Positions 17,364-27,305 of a DNA stretch of 64,000 nt are shown piece after piece. Origin of the DNA: Jannaschia donghaensis (lineage in GTDB: Bacteria > Pseudomonadota > Alphaproteobacteria > Rhodobacterales > Rhodobacteraceae); contig NZ_CXSU01000011.1 in the NCBI RefSeq assembly GCF_001403795.1, forward strand, positions 1,282-65,281. Reading direction: 5' to 3'. How positions within the stretch are numbered: the stretch's first letter is position 1; every line of letters starts with the position of its first letter. Both the position numbers and the translations under genes were made by a program. The notes beneath the pieces are model-generated. The model made no database searches and had not been told where the DNA came from. It saw nothing but the letters and a program-made list of their open reading frames with translations.

Positions 17364-20302
17364 TCCAGGGCCTGTTCCGCGAACCCGTCGGCATCGACTT
17401 CTCGGCCAGCTTCGCCGCCGGTCTGCGCGCGCGCCTGACGGGCCAGCCCCCCGAAGCGATGGCCCGCGTCACCGTTCTGGTCAACACGACGCGCATGGCA
17501 CGGCGGATCGAGGCGGCGCTGGTCGCGGACGGCGCGACGTTGCTGCCGCGCATCGGCCTCGTCACCGATCTGGCCCCGCTTCTGCCGCCAGGCGACGCGG
17601 CGGTCGCGGATATCGAGCCATTGGCTCTGCGCCTGAAGCTGACGCAACTCGTCGCGCAACTGCTGGAAGCGGCCCCCGACCTTGCCCCCGCCTCCGCCGC
17701 CTTCGACCTGGCCAGCAGCCTGACGGTCCTTCTGGCCGAAATGCAGGAGGAGGGGATGGACCCGGCCGCATTGGCCGACATCGACACCGGCGATCTGTCG
17801 ATGCATTGGCAGAACACGCTGCGATTTCTGACCATCGCGACCGATTGGATGGCGACGGACGGCACATTGACCCCGGCGGGGGCGCAGGCCCTGACCCTCG
17901 ACCGTCTGCTGGACCATTGGAGGAGTGCCGCGCCGCAGGACCCGATCATCATCGCCGGGTCCACCGCCTCGCGCGCGCCGACCCGTGCGCTCATCCGCGC
18001 GACGCTGGATCTGCCGCAGGGGGCCGTCGTCCTGCCCGGGGTCGACACCGACATGCCGGAGTCCGCCTGGGCCGGGCTGACGGACGCGGACGGGCCGGGC
18101 CAACAGGACCATCCGCAATACCGACACGCGGCGCTGATGCGGGACCTAGGCCTGACCCGTGACGGGGTCGCCCGCTGGGGCGACGCGGTGCCCGCTGCAC
18201 CGGGACGCAATGCGCTTGTTTCGCTGGCCCTGCGCCCCGCGCCGGTGACCGACGCCTGGCGGGACGAGGGACCGGCGCTGGACGGCATCGACGCCGCCTG
18301 CGCGGGCGTCACCCTTCTGGCGGCCCCGTCGCCGGGGGCCGAAGCCGCCGCCATCGCCACGGGCCTTCGCGCCGCGCTGGAGGCGGGCAGGACCGCTGCG
18401 CTGATCACACCGGACCGGACCTTGTCGCGGCAGGTGGCGGCGCATCTGGATCGCTGGGGCATCGTCCCGGACGATTCCGCCGGCAAACCCCTGAACCAAA
18501 GCGCGATCGGTCGCCTGCTTCTGCACACCGCCGACATGCGCGGACAGACGGTGGAGGCGGAACCGCTCGCGATCTTGCTGAAACATCCGCTGACGCAGGC
18601 AGGCGGCGATCGGCAGACGCATCTGAAACGGGCACGTGCGCTGGAACTCGGCCTGCTGCGCGCCGGTCCCTGCCCCTTTCCGACGCGAGCGGCGATGGAC
18701 GCCTGGATGGCGAAGAAAGATCCTCCGCAGGGGCCCGACGGGTGGAGCCGATGGCTCGCCGATCTGCTGGATGCGCTGCCCGCGCAGCCTGGCACCGCAC
18801 CGCTTGTGGCCCATGTCGACACCCATCTGGCCCTGATCGACCGGATCGTCGGCACCGCCGGGGACGGCACCGATCCCGCATGGTCCGATCCGGCGGGCCG
18901 GGCCGCGCGGCAGGTTATCGACCGTCTGATGCGCGCCGCACCCGCCCGGGGCGACGTCGACATCTCCGCCCGCGACTATGCCCGCATCCTGTCCGCGCTG
19001 CTGCAGGCCGAGGAGGTCCGCGATCCGTATTCGCCCCATCCCGGCGTGATGATCTGGGGCGCATTGGAAGCGCGGGTGCGCACCGCCGATCTGGTCATTC
19101 TGGGTGGGCTGAACGACGATGTCTGGCCGGGTCAGCCGACACCGGACCCCTGGCTCAACCGCGCGATGCGCCATGCCGTCGGCCTGCGGCTGCCCGACCG
19201 TTCCATCGGACTGTCGGCCCATGATTTTCAGCAGGCGGCGGCCGGACCGGAGATCTGGCTGTCCCGCGCCGCACGTTCCGCCGAAGCCGAGACGGTGCCG
19301 TCGCGCTGGCTCAACCGATTGCAGAACCTGCTGGGCGGGATCGGCCAAGGCGGTCAGGATGCGCTGGCGGCGATGAAGGCGCGGGGCGACGGCTGGCTGT
19401 CGCTTGCCGCCGCACTCGACGCGCCCGTCGCCAAGCCCGGCCCGGCCCCCCGACCCGCGCCGATCCTGCCACCGGATCTGAAACTCGACCGCCTTTCGGT
19501 GACCGGGGTCGAGACGCTGATCCGCGACCCCTACGCCATCTACGCGCGACATTTTCTGCGCCTCGAACCGCTCGATCCGTTGCGTCAGGGGCCCGACGCG
19601 CGCGTCCGCGGGTCCGCCGTCCACGACGCGATGGAGCGGTTCAGCCGCGATCTGCCCGACGATCTGCCACCCGACGCCGCAGGGCGCTTGCGCAGCGCGC
19701 TGGCCGTGACATTGGAGGAAACGGCCCCCTGGCCCGGGGCGCGCAGGCTGTGGCTGGGGAAGTTCGAGCGGGTCACCGATCAGTTCATCGCCGACGAGAT
19801 CCAGCGGCGCACCAAGGGCAGGCCGCAACATGCCGAGGCGAAAGGGGAGCTGCGGTTCGACGCGCCACCCTTCACCCTGACGGCGCGGGCCGACCGGATC
19901 GACGACCGGGGCGATGCCGTGGCCCTTTACGACTACAAGACCGGGACGCCGCCCTCCGGCCCGGCACAACTCTATTATGCCAAACAACTTCTGTTGATGG
20001 CCGTCATGGTCGAGGCCGGGGCCTTTGCGCAGGTTTCGCAGCGCAACGTGGCCGAGGTGGCCTATATTCAGGTCGGCACTCAGACACAGGAAGTGGCCCC
20101 CAAGGATTTCGACGCCGAACTGGTGGCCAAGACGCGGGCGGATCTTCTGACCCTGATCGAAGGATACCAATCCGGCACGCCCTTCATCGCCCGCCTTGCC
20201 CCCGATTTCCTCAGCTTCACCAGCGCCTATGATCAATTGTCGCGCTTTGGCGAATGGGACGACACGAATGCCGCGCGCCCGATCCACGTGGGCCAGCCAT
20301 GA
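17360..20302 (+). CDS. addB: AddB, double-strand break repair helicase-nuclease subunit
   Basis: AddB is the 980-residue partner of AddA in the complex that resects DNA ends for RecA loading in place of RecBCD. The N-terminal two thirds are a degenerate UvrD-like helicase. The C-terminal RecB-family nuclease domain has RGSAVHDAMERF (about residue 750) and the catalytic ALYDYKTGTPP (about 855). The cysteines that hold a 4Fe-4S cluster in the Bacillus AddB are not visible: the first position reads LIRDPYAIYA, and the C-terminus has no cysteine cluster. It overlaps murU and addA by ATGA. Confidence 0.94.
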   Translation: MIQGLFREPVGIDFSASFAAGLRARLTGQPPEAMARVTVLVNTTRMARRIEAALVADGATLLPRIGLVTDLAPLLPPGDAAVADIEPLALRLKLTQLVAQLLEAAPDLAPASAAFDLASSLTVLLAEMQEEGMDPAALADIDTGDLSMHWQNTLRFLTIATDWMATDGTLTPAGAQALTLDRLLDHWRSAAPQDPIIIAGSTASRAPTRALIRATLDLPQGAVVLPGVDTDMPESAWAGLTDADGPGQQDHPQYRHAALMRDLGLTRDGVARWGDAVPAAPGRNALVSLALRPAPVTDAWRDEGPALDGIDAACAGVTLLAAPSPGAEAAAIATGLRAALEAGRTAALITPDRTLSRQVAAHLDRWGIVPDDSAGKPLNQSAIGRLLLHTADMRGQTVEAEPLAILLKHPLTQAGGDRQTHLKRARALELGLLRAGPCPFPTRAAMDAWMAKKDPPQGPDGWSRWLADLLDALPAQPGTAPLVAHVDTHLALIDRIVGTAGDGTDPAWSDPAGRAARQVIDRLMRAAPARGDVDISARDYARILSALLQAEEVRDPYSPHPGVMIWGALEARVRTADLVILGGLNDDVWPGQPTPDPWLNRAMRHAVGLRLPDRSIGLSAHDFQQAAAGPEIWLSRAARSAEAETVPSRWLNRLQNLLGGIGQGGQDALAAMKARGDGWLSLAAALDAPVAKPGPAPRPAPILPPDLKLDRLSVTGVETLIRDPYAIYARHFLRLEPLDPLRQGPDARVRGSAVHDAMERFSRDLPDDLPPDAAGRLRSALAVTLEETAPWPGARRLWLGKFERVTDQFIADEIQRRTKGRPQHAEAKGELRFDAPPFTLTARADRIDDRGDAVALYDYKTGTPPSGPAQLYYAKQLLLMAVMVEAGAFAQVSQRNVAEVAYIQVGTQTQEVAPKDFDAELVAKTRADLLTLIEGYQSGTPFIARLAPDFLSFTSAYDQLSRFGEWDDTNAARPIHVGQP

Positions 20303-23300
20303 GTGACTTTCGCCCCGACGCCGCGACCCTTGCGCAGATCGACGCCGCCGATCCCGCAGGCTCCGTCTGGCTGGCCGCGAATGCCGGGTCGGGCAAGACG
20401 CGGGTTCTGACCGACCGCGTCGCCTGGCTGCTGCTGGATGGGACCGCGCCGGAAAAGATCCTGTGCCTGACCTTCACCAAGGCCGCCGCCGGCGAAATGC
20501 AGAACCGCCTGTTCGGGACGCTGGGCGAATGGGCGATGCTGTCCGACGATGCCCTGCGCGCCAAGATCACGCGGCTGGGGGCCGGGCGCGGCACGATCCG
20601 GACGGATCAGCTGATGCGCGCCCGCACGCTGTTCGCGCGCGCGATCGAGGCGCCGGGCGGCCTGAAGATCCAGACGATCCACGCCTTCTGCGCCTCCCTT
20701 CTGCGACGGTTTCCGCTGGAGGCGGGGGTGTCGCCGGCCTTTTCGGAAATGGACGACACGGCCAAGGCCCGGCTGCACGCCGAAGTCCTCGACGATATGG
20801 CCGTCGACCCGGTGTTGCGCCCGCTGCTGGACCGGATCGCCCGCCGCCTGACCGACGGGGAGCCGTCGCAGTTCCTGTCCGCCGTGGCCGCCAATCGCGG
20901 CGGGTTCCGCAAGACGCAGACGCGAGAGGATCTGCGCGTCGCCCTGGGGATCGAGGATAAAAGCCCCGACGCCGTGCACGACGCCGCTGTCACGGCGGAT
21001 GACCTGACGCTGATCGACACGGTACGCGCCGCGACCCGCGTCGAGACGGGCGTGACGATGGTCAGACTGACCCGTCTTATGGACGAGGCTTATACCGCCG
21101 ATCCGGTCACCAGGTTCGACCTTCTGTGCCGGGCTTTCCTGACCCAGAAGCACGAGCCGGTGAAAAAGCCGGTCAGCAAGGCCGCAGGCGACATCCTCGG
21201 GGAGGATGCGGTGGCTGAGATCGTCGATCTGGCCGACCGCATCGCCGATGCCCGCGCCCGCATCGCGGCCTTCGACGCCCTGGCCCAGACCGAGGCGCTC
21301 CACGCCTTCGGACCGGCGTTCGCGGCCCAGGTGGAGGCGCGCAAGCAGGCGCGCGGATGGCTCGACTTCGACGATCAGATCGATGGCGCGCGACGCCTTC
21401 TGTCGACGTCCGACATGGCGCAATGGGTTCTGTTCAAGCTCGACGGCGGGCTGGATCACATCCTGGTGGACGAGGCGCAGGACACGTCGCCCGCGCAATG
21501 GGACGTGATCGAACGGCTGACGCAGGAATTCGACGCTGGGGCCAGCGCCCGGTCGGACGTGCGACGCACCGTTTTCATCGTGGGCGACCGCAAGCAATCG
21601 ATCTACGGCTTTCAGGGGGCCGACCTTGCCGCCTTCGATGCCAAGCGGGATGTCTTCGTCGAAAGGCTTGCGGGGAGCGACGCGCCGATGCGCGACCACG
21701 CCCTGCTTCACTCCTTCCGGTCGTCGCCCGTGATCCTGGAGCTTGTGGACGAAGTGTTCCGCGACGGCGGTGGCATCGGTGCCCCGCCCCGGCACATCGC
21801 TCACAAGACCAACATGCCCGGACGCGTCGACCTTTGGCCCGCGATCCCGGCGCAGGAGGCCGATCTGACGGATCGGGTCTGGTACGATCCGGTCGATCGT
21901 CCTGCTGCCAACGACGCCAATGTCGTCCTGGCCCGAAGGGTCGCGCAGGCCATTAAGGCCATGATCCAGGACGGAACGCCCGTCGGGCCCGCCGACGCCC
22001 GCCGCCCCGTCAAAGCCGGTGATATCCTGATCCTGCTGCAGCGACGCGGCGCGCTGTTCCATCACGTCGTGCGCGAATGCAAGGCCGTCGGCCTGGACCT
22101 TGCCGGGGCGGACCGGCTCAAACTGTCGACGGACATGGCGGCGAAAGATCTGATCGCCGCGCTGACCTGGGCCGCGACGCCGGACGACGACCTGTCGCTT
22201 GCGACGGTCCTGCGCTCACCCCTGGGTCGCACGGACGAGGCGGGGCTGTTCGGTCTGGCCCACGGGCGCAGGAAAAACCAACGGCTCTGGGATGTTCTGC
22301 GCGACGCCGAGAGTGACCCGGACACGACCGCGATGCTGGCCGATCTGCTGCGCATCGCCGACATCCTACGCCCTTATGAAGTGTTGCAGCGCATCCTGAT
22401 CCGCCACGATGGCCGCCGCCGCCTGTTGGAGCGATTGGGCGCTGAATCAGGCGAGGCGATCGACGCGCTGCTGGCGCAGGCGCTGGCCTATGAACAATTG
22501 GAAACGCCCAGTCTGACGGGTTTTCTGGGCTGGCTCGCCTCGGCGGACGTGGATTTGAAGCGGCAGGCCGGGGCCGGGTCGATCCGGGTGATGTCCGTCC
22601 ACGGGGCCAAGGGATTGGAGGCACCCGTGGTGATCCTGCCGGAAACTATCAAGCTGAAGCCGCGCAGCATCGCTACCATTCAACGGCTCGACGATGGCAC
22701 GCCCGTCTGGCTGCCTGCGACTGAGAAGCGCTCGCCCGCGATGATCGACTTGGTGGAAAATCGCAATGAGGCCGACATCGCCGAGCGGGATCGTTTGCTT
22801 TACGTGGCGATAACGCGGGCCGAGAATTGGCTCATCGTTGCCGCAGCAGAGCCCAAGCGCAAAGAGACAGGCGAGAGCTGGCATGATCTTATCACGGCCG
22901 CAATGACGGCCCGCGGGGCGCAGTTTCTAAACACGGCCACCGGCGAAATCCTGCGTCTGGAAACCGGCGATTGGACGCCGCTGGGCAAAGTCCGGGGGCC
23001 GGTGTCGACGGATGGCCCGGCATCTGCCGACTGGCTGCACGCCCGCGTTGCACCGCCGACCAAGGGTGCCACGCGGATCGCGCCGTCCGGCCTGCCGGGG
23101 GCCAAGGCCCTGCCCGGAGAGACGGGTCTGGACGGGGGGGATGCGATGCGGCGCGGCACGGCGATCCACGCGCTGCTGGAGCATCTGCCCCTCCTGCCCC
23201 GCGCCCAATGGGACAGCCGCGCGGCCGCGATGCTGGCGGCGGACACCGACTTGCGCGACCTCGCCGTCGCGCCGCTTCTGGCTGAGGCGGTGTCCGTGTT

Positions 23301-23664
23301 GGACACCCCGGACTTGGCCCATGTCTTCGCGCCCGGAACCTTGGCCGAAGTGCCCTTTGCCCTGCCCGAAAGCGACACGCACCCCGCGATGTTCGGCACC
23401 ATGGACCGTGTAATCGTCGCCCCGGACAGGATTACCGTCGTCGATCTGAAGTCGAATGCCATCGTGCCACAGACACCGGCGGACACGCCCGTAGGCATTC
23501 TGCGCCAGATGGCGGCCTACCGCTTGGCCGCACAGGCCATCTGGCCCGATCGCGCGATTTCGATTCAGATCCTTTGGACAAAGGGGCCAACGCTCATGGA
23601 AATGCCGCATACCCTGGCTACGGACCTCGGGCCGGGCATTGACCGCGTAGATCCGCCTGCCTAG
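20299..23664 (+). CDS. addA: AddA, double-strand break repair helicase-nuclease subunit
   Basis: AddA is a UvrD/RecB-type helicase of 1121 residues. Walker A ANAGSGKTRVLT is at 27-38, followed by LCLTFTKAAAGEM, DEAQDTSPAQW (Walker B), VGDRKQSIYGFQGA, SVHGAKGLEAPVV and YVAITRAENWLI, which are helicase motifs I to VI in order. The C-terminal nuclease domain has RRGTAIHALLEH (about 950) and VVDLKSNA (about 1046-1053); the D-x-K pair is kept, though the usual DYKT or DFKT reads DLKS. The RBS lies inside addB. It is followed after 39 bases by trxA. Confidence 0.96.
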   Translation: MSDFRPDAATLAQIDAADPAGSVWLAANAGSGKTRVLTDRVAWLLLDGTAPEKILCLTFTKAAAGEMQNRLFGTLGEWAMLSDDALRAKITRLGAGRGTIRTDQLMRARTLFARAIEAPGGLKIQTIHAFCASLLRRFPLEAGVSPAFSEMDDTAKARLHAEVLDDMAVDPVLRPLLDRIARRLTDGEPSQFLSAVAANRGGFRKTQTREDLRVALGIEDKSPDAVHDAAVTADDLTLIDTVRAATRVETGVTMVRLTRLMDEAYTADPVTRFDLLCRAFLTQKHEPVKKPVSKAAGDILGEDAVAEIVDLADRIADARARIAAFDALAQTEALHAFGPAFAAQVEARKQARGWLDFDDQIDGARRLLSTSDMAQWVLFKLDGGLDHILVDEAQDTSPAQWDVIERLTQEFDAGASARSDVRRTVFIVGDRKQSIYGFQGADLAAFDAKRDVFVERLAGSDAPMRDHALLHSFRSSPVILELVDEVFRDGGGIGAPPRHIAHKTNMPGRVDLWPAIPAQEADLTDRVWYDPVDRPAANDANVVLARRVAQAIKAMIQDGTPVGPADARRPVKAGDILILLQRRGALFHHVVRECKAVGLDLAGADRLKLSTDMAAKDLIAALTWAATPDDDLSLATVLRSPLGRTDEAGLFGLAHGRRKNQRLWDVLRDAESDPDTTAMLADLLRIADILRPYEVLQRILIRHDGRRRLLERLGAESGEAIDALLAQALAYEQLETPSLTGFLGWLASADVDLKRQAGAGSIRVMSVHGAKGLEAPVVILPETIKLKPRSIATIQRLDDGTPVWLPATEKRSPAMIDLVENRNEADIAERDRLLYVAITRAENWLIVAAAEPKRKETGESWHDLITAAMTARGAQFLNTATGEILRLETGDWTPLGKVRGPVSTDGPASADWLHARVAPPTKGATRIAPSGLPGAKALPGETGLDGGDAMRRGTAIHALLEHLPLLPRAQWDSRAAAMLAADTDLRDLAVAPLLAEAVSVLDTPDLAHVFAPGTLAEVPFALPESDTHPAMFGTMDRVIVAPDRITVVDLKSNAIVPQTPADTPVGILRQMAAYRLAAQAIWPDRAISIQILWTKGPTLMEMPHTLATDLGPGIDRVDPPA

Positions 23665-23703
23665 CTACCGAACCAACGCGCACAGAAAATTCAGGAGAGT
23701 TCC

Positions 23704-24024
23704 ATGGCCACCGTGTCCGCCACCGACGCAACGTTCGACGAAATCGTCAAGCAATCCGACGTCCCCGTAATCGTCGACTTCTGGGCCGAATGGTGCGGTC
23801 CCTGCAAGCAGATAGGCCCCGCCCTGGAAGAGCTTTCGGCGGAATACGAAGGCCGCATCAAGATCGTGAAGGTCAACGTCGACGAAAATCCGTCGAGCCC
23901 GGCCGCCATGGGCGTCCGCGGCATTCCCGCGCTGTTCATGTTCAAGGGCGGCGAAGCCGTGGATCAGAAGATCGGCGCAGCCCCCAAGGCCGCCCTGAAA
24001 GACTGGATCGACGGCGCCGTCTGA
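23704..24024 (+). CDS. trxA: Thioredoxin TrxA
   Basis: This 106-residue thioredoxin has the active site WCGPCK (Cys31 and Cys34), the cis-proline loop [11 protein letters not shown] and a buried Asp in VDFWAEW. It is the general cytoplasmic disulfide reductant for ribonucleotide reductase, peroxiredoxins and methionine sulfoxide reductases. AGGAGAG precedes the ATG. It closes the tsaE-amgK-murU-addBA run and is followed by a strong hairpin. Confidence 0.97.
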   Translation: MATVSATDATFDEIVKQSDVPVIVDFWAEWCGPCKQIGPALEELSAEYEGRIKIVKVNVDENPSSPAAMGVRGIPALFMFKGGEAVDQKIGAAPKAALKDWIDGAV

Positions 24025-24057
24025 CGCCGCACCGACATCCTGCCAAACGACGACATG

Positions 24058-24087
24058 CCCCCCGGATGCCTTTGCGCGTCCGGGGGG
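24058..24087 (+). terminator. Terminator after trxA
   Basis: A perfect 9-base stem (ccccccgga / tccgggggg) with a 12-base loop lies 34 bases after the trxA stop. Only two T follow, so it may work as a stem-stabilised or Rho-assisted end. Confidence 0.6.
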
Positions 24088-24189
24088 TTCGCGTCTGCCC
24101 GACGGCCCGTGCGGGAACCGCGACGGGGAGGGTTTGCGTTGAGGGTGCAACGGGGTCAGCGCCCCATCCGCCACCCGAAAGGAAAATCC

Positions 24190-25254
24190 ATGTCCCGCAA
24201 GCTACACTCGCCCGTCGCCGTCATCGCCGGAGGCTCTGCCGGGGTCGGGCGCGCTACGCTGGATGCGATACTGGATCGCGGCTGGCGCGTGGCCGTCTTG
24301 GCGCGCGGACAGGACCGCCTGACCGAAATCTCGGACGCCTTCGGCGACCGCGTCTGGACCCGGTCGGTCGACGTGTCCGACGGCGCGGCGATGGACCGCG
24401 CGGCCGACGCCATCGTGGAGGAATTCGGACGACCCGAAATCTGGGTCAATTCGGCCATGCTCACCAGCTTTTCGCCTTTCGACGACGTCGACGAAGCAGA
24501 GTTCCGGCGCATCACCGACACGACCTATCTGGGCACGGTGAACGGCTGCCGCGCGGCGCTGGCCGTGATGCGGCGCGGTAACATCGTCAACGTCGGGTCG
24601 GGCCTGGCCTATACGTCGGTGCCCAACCAGGCGGCGTATTGCGGGGCGAAACACGCGATCGAGGGCTTCACACAGGCCCTGCGGATCGAGATTGCCCGCG
24701 CCAAACGCCCCGTGACGCTGTCGATGGTGCAGCTTCCGGCGATCAACACGCCGCAATTCGACTGGGCGCGCAACCGGATGGAAACGCATCCGCAGCCCGC
24801 GCCGCCGATCTTCCAGCCCGAGGTGGCGGCCCGCGCCGTCCTGCAGGCCATCGACACCGATGCGCGCGAAATCCTTGTCGGTCGGTCCGTCCTCAAGCTG
24901 ATGGCAGGCAATATGCTGTTCCCGGAGGTCGTCGAACGCCAACTGACGCAGATGGGCGTCGAGGCGCAGAAGGCCGAAGGGATGGATCCCGATGCCCGCG
25001 ACAACCTGCAAAGCCCCGCCGATTATCCGTCGCGCGCGCATGGCAGCTTCGATGCACGGGCCGAAGACGACGGGATCATCGTGGACGGGGATTTCGCGCG
25101 TAAGGCGGCGCTTTTCGGGGGGGCGGCGGCGTTGCTGACTGTCGGTATCCTGCTGGGCCGGACCAGCCGAGCATCGATGCCGCGCCTTGGATCCGACGGC
25201 GACGACGATACGGCGGTGCCCTACTACGTCCGTCCGACCGAATATCGCAGCTAG
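24190..25254 (+). CDS. SDR family oxidoreductase with C-terminal membrane anchor
   Basis: This 354-residue protein has a classical short-chain dehydrogenase domain: the cofactor loop AGGSAGVGRATLD near 13-25, NSAML in place of NNAG, and the catalytic YCGAK around 155-159 preceded by GSGLAYTS. After the Rossmann fold there is an extension of about 90 residues that includes one transmembrane helix (ALFGGAAALLTVGILLG) and an acidic tail, so the enzyme is probably held at the inner membrane. AAAGGAAAAT lies just ahead of the ATG. The substrate is unknown. Monocistronic, with a strong terminator. Confidence 0.87.
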   Translation: MSRKLHSPVAVIAGGSAGVGRATLDAILDRGWRVAVLARGQDRLTEISDAFGDRVWTRSVDVSDGAAMDRAADAIVEEFGRPEIWVNSAMLTSFSPFDDVDEAEFRRITDTTYLGTVNGCRAALAVMRRGNIVNVGSGLAYTSVPNQAAYCGAKHAIEGFTQALRIEIARAKRPVTLSMVQLPAINTPQFDWARNRMETHPQPAPPIFQPEVAARAVLQAIDTDAREILVGRSVLKLMAGNMLFPEVVERQLTQMGVEAQKAEGMDPDARDNLQSPADYPSRAHGSFDARAEDDGIIVDGDFARKAALFGGAAALLTVGILLGRTSRASMPRLGSDGDDDTAVPYYVRPTEYRS

Positions 25255-25288
25255 GGCGCGCCGGTCGCAGGGTGGCAATAAAAGAACT

Positions 25289-25318
25289 CCCGGCCGCATC
25301 CACGGCCGGGGGTTTTTT
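25289..25318 (+). terminator. Terminator after the SDR gene, possibly bidirectional
   Basis: A perfect 8-base stem (cccggccg / cggccggg), 6-base loop, is followed by six T on the plus strand. On the minus strand a T-rich stretch (gttcttttatt) also follows, so it may end amtB transcription as well. Confidence 0.88.
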
Positions 25319-25338
25319 CACGCGGGCTGGAGGGAAGA

Positions 25339-26682
<1,344 letters not shown>

Positions 26683-26707
26683 GTGGTGGTTTCCCCTAAT
26701 TACTCGT

Positions 26708-27046
26708 TCAGATCGCGTCGTCGTTGAGCTCGCCCGTGCGAACGCGCACGGCCTGCTGAACATCGAGGACAAAGATCTTGCCGTCGCCGATCTTGTCGGT
26801 CTTGGCGGTTGTGGCGATGGTCTCGACGACCTGCTCGGCCATGGCGGCGGGCACCACGATCTCCAGCTTGACCTTCGGGACGAAGTTCACGGCGTATTCC
26901 GCGCCACGATAGATTTCCGTATGACCCGACTGGGAGCCGAAGCCCTTGATCTCGGTCACCATCATGCCGCGCACGCCGAGTGTGGTCAGCGCTTCGCGGA
27001 CCTCCTCCAGCTTGAACGGTTTGATCGCTGCAATGATGAGTTTCAC
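26708..27046 (-). CDS. glnK: GlnK, nitrogen regulatory PII protein
   Basis: This PII protein has 112 residues. It starts with GTG at 27046 (VKLIIAAIKPFKLEEV), the only start that gives the normal family length, with GGAAGGGGAAA upstream. The uridylylation site Tyr51 lies in the T-loop EIYRGAEYAV. The signature segment GDGKIFVLDVQQAVRVRTGE follows. It senses 2-oxoglutarate, ATP/ADP and glutamine status and blocks AmtB when nitrogen is sufficient. First gene of glnK-amtB. Confidence 0.97.
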   Translation of the reverse strand: MKLIIAAIKPFKLEEVREALTTLGVRGMMVTEIKGFGSQSGHTEIYRGAEYAVNFVPKVKLEIVVPAAMAEQVVETIATTAKTDKIGDGKIFVLDVQQAVRVRTGELNDDAI

Positions 27047-27163
27047 GTGTTTCCCCTTCCGAAACGGCCCCGAAGAACCGGACATCGGCAGATCACGGTC
27101 GGGTGACGGTGCGCGCAACGCATGAGCAGACGTCGGGCGCCGCCATCCAAGCCGTTTGCCCAA

Positions 27164-27208
27164 AGAAGTGCCCAAATTAGAGGCAACGCACACAAAACAG
27201 GCACTTCT
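27164..27208 (-). promoter_or_regulatory. Inverted repeat and NtrC-like site upstream of glnK
   Basis: A perfect 9-base inverted repeat (agaagtgcc at 27164-27172, ggcacttct at 27200-27208) lies 118-162 bases upstream of glnK and about 98 bases ahead of the divergent PBP gene. Within it TGC-N11-GCA (27169-27185) fits the loose NtrC consensus. NtrC control of glnK-amtB is well known in alphaproteobacteria; this particular site is inferred. Confidence 0.4.
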
Positions 27209-27305
27209 GAAATGTTGCAAATGCGAAGCGATGTGCCAATCGGGGTGCACAACCGACTCGGCTGCCCATATGTTGGCTCGAAAACCCCTCAAGGGATGAG
27301 CAGAC

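Noticed and set aside
18146-20287. Open frame of 713 codons on the minus strand, opposite addB
   Set aside because: Addition of known domains supports only addB on the plus strand; the reverse frame is a composition artefact of GC-rich codons. The same applies to similar long frames opposite the PAS gene, addA and the exporter genes.
24055-24189. Longer N-terminus for the SDR gene (start at 24055)
   Set aside because: The extra 45 residues come from the trxA terminator region and are not SDR-like; the ATG at 24190 has an RBS and begins right before the cofactor-binding strand.
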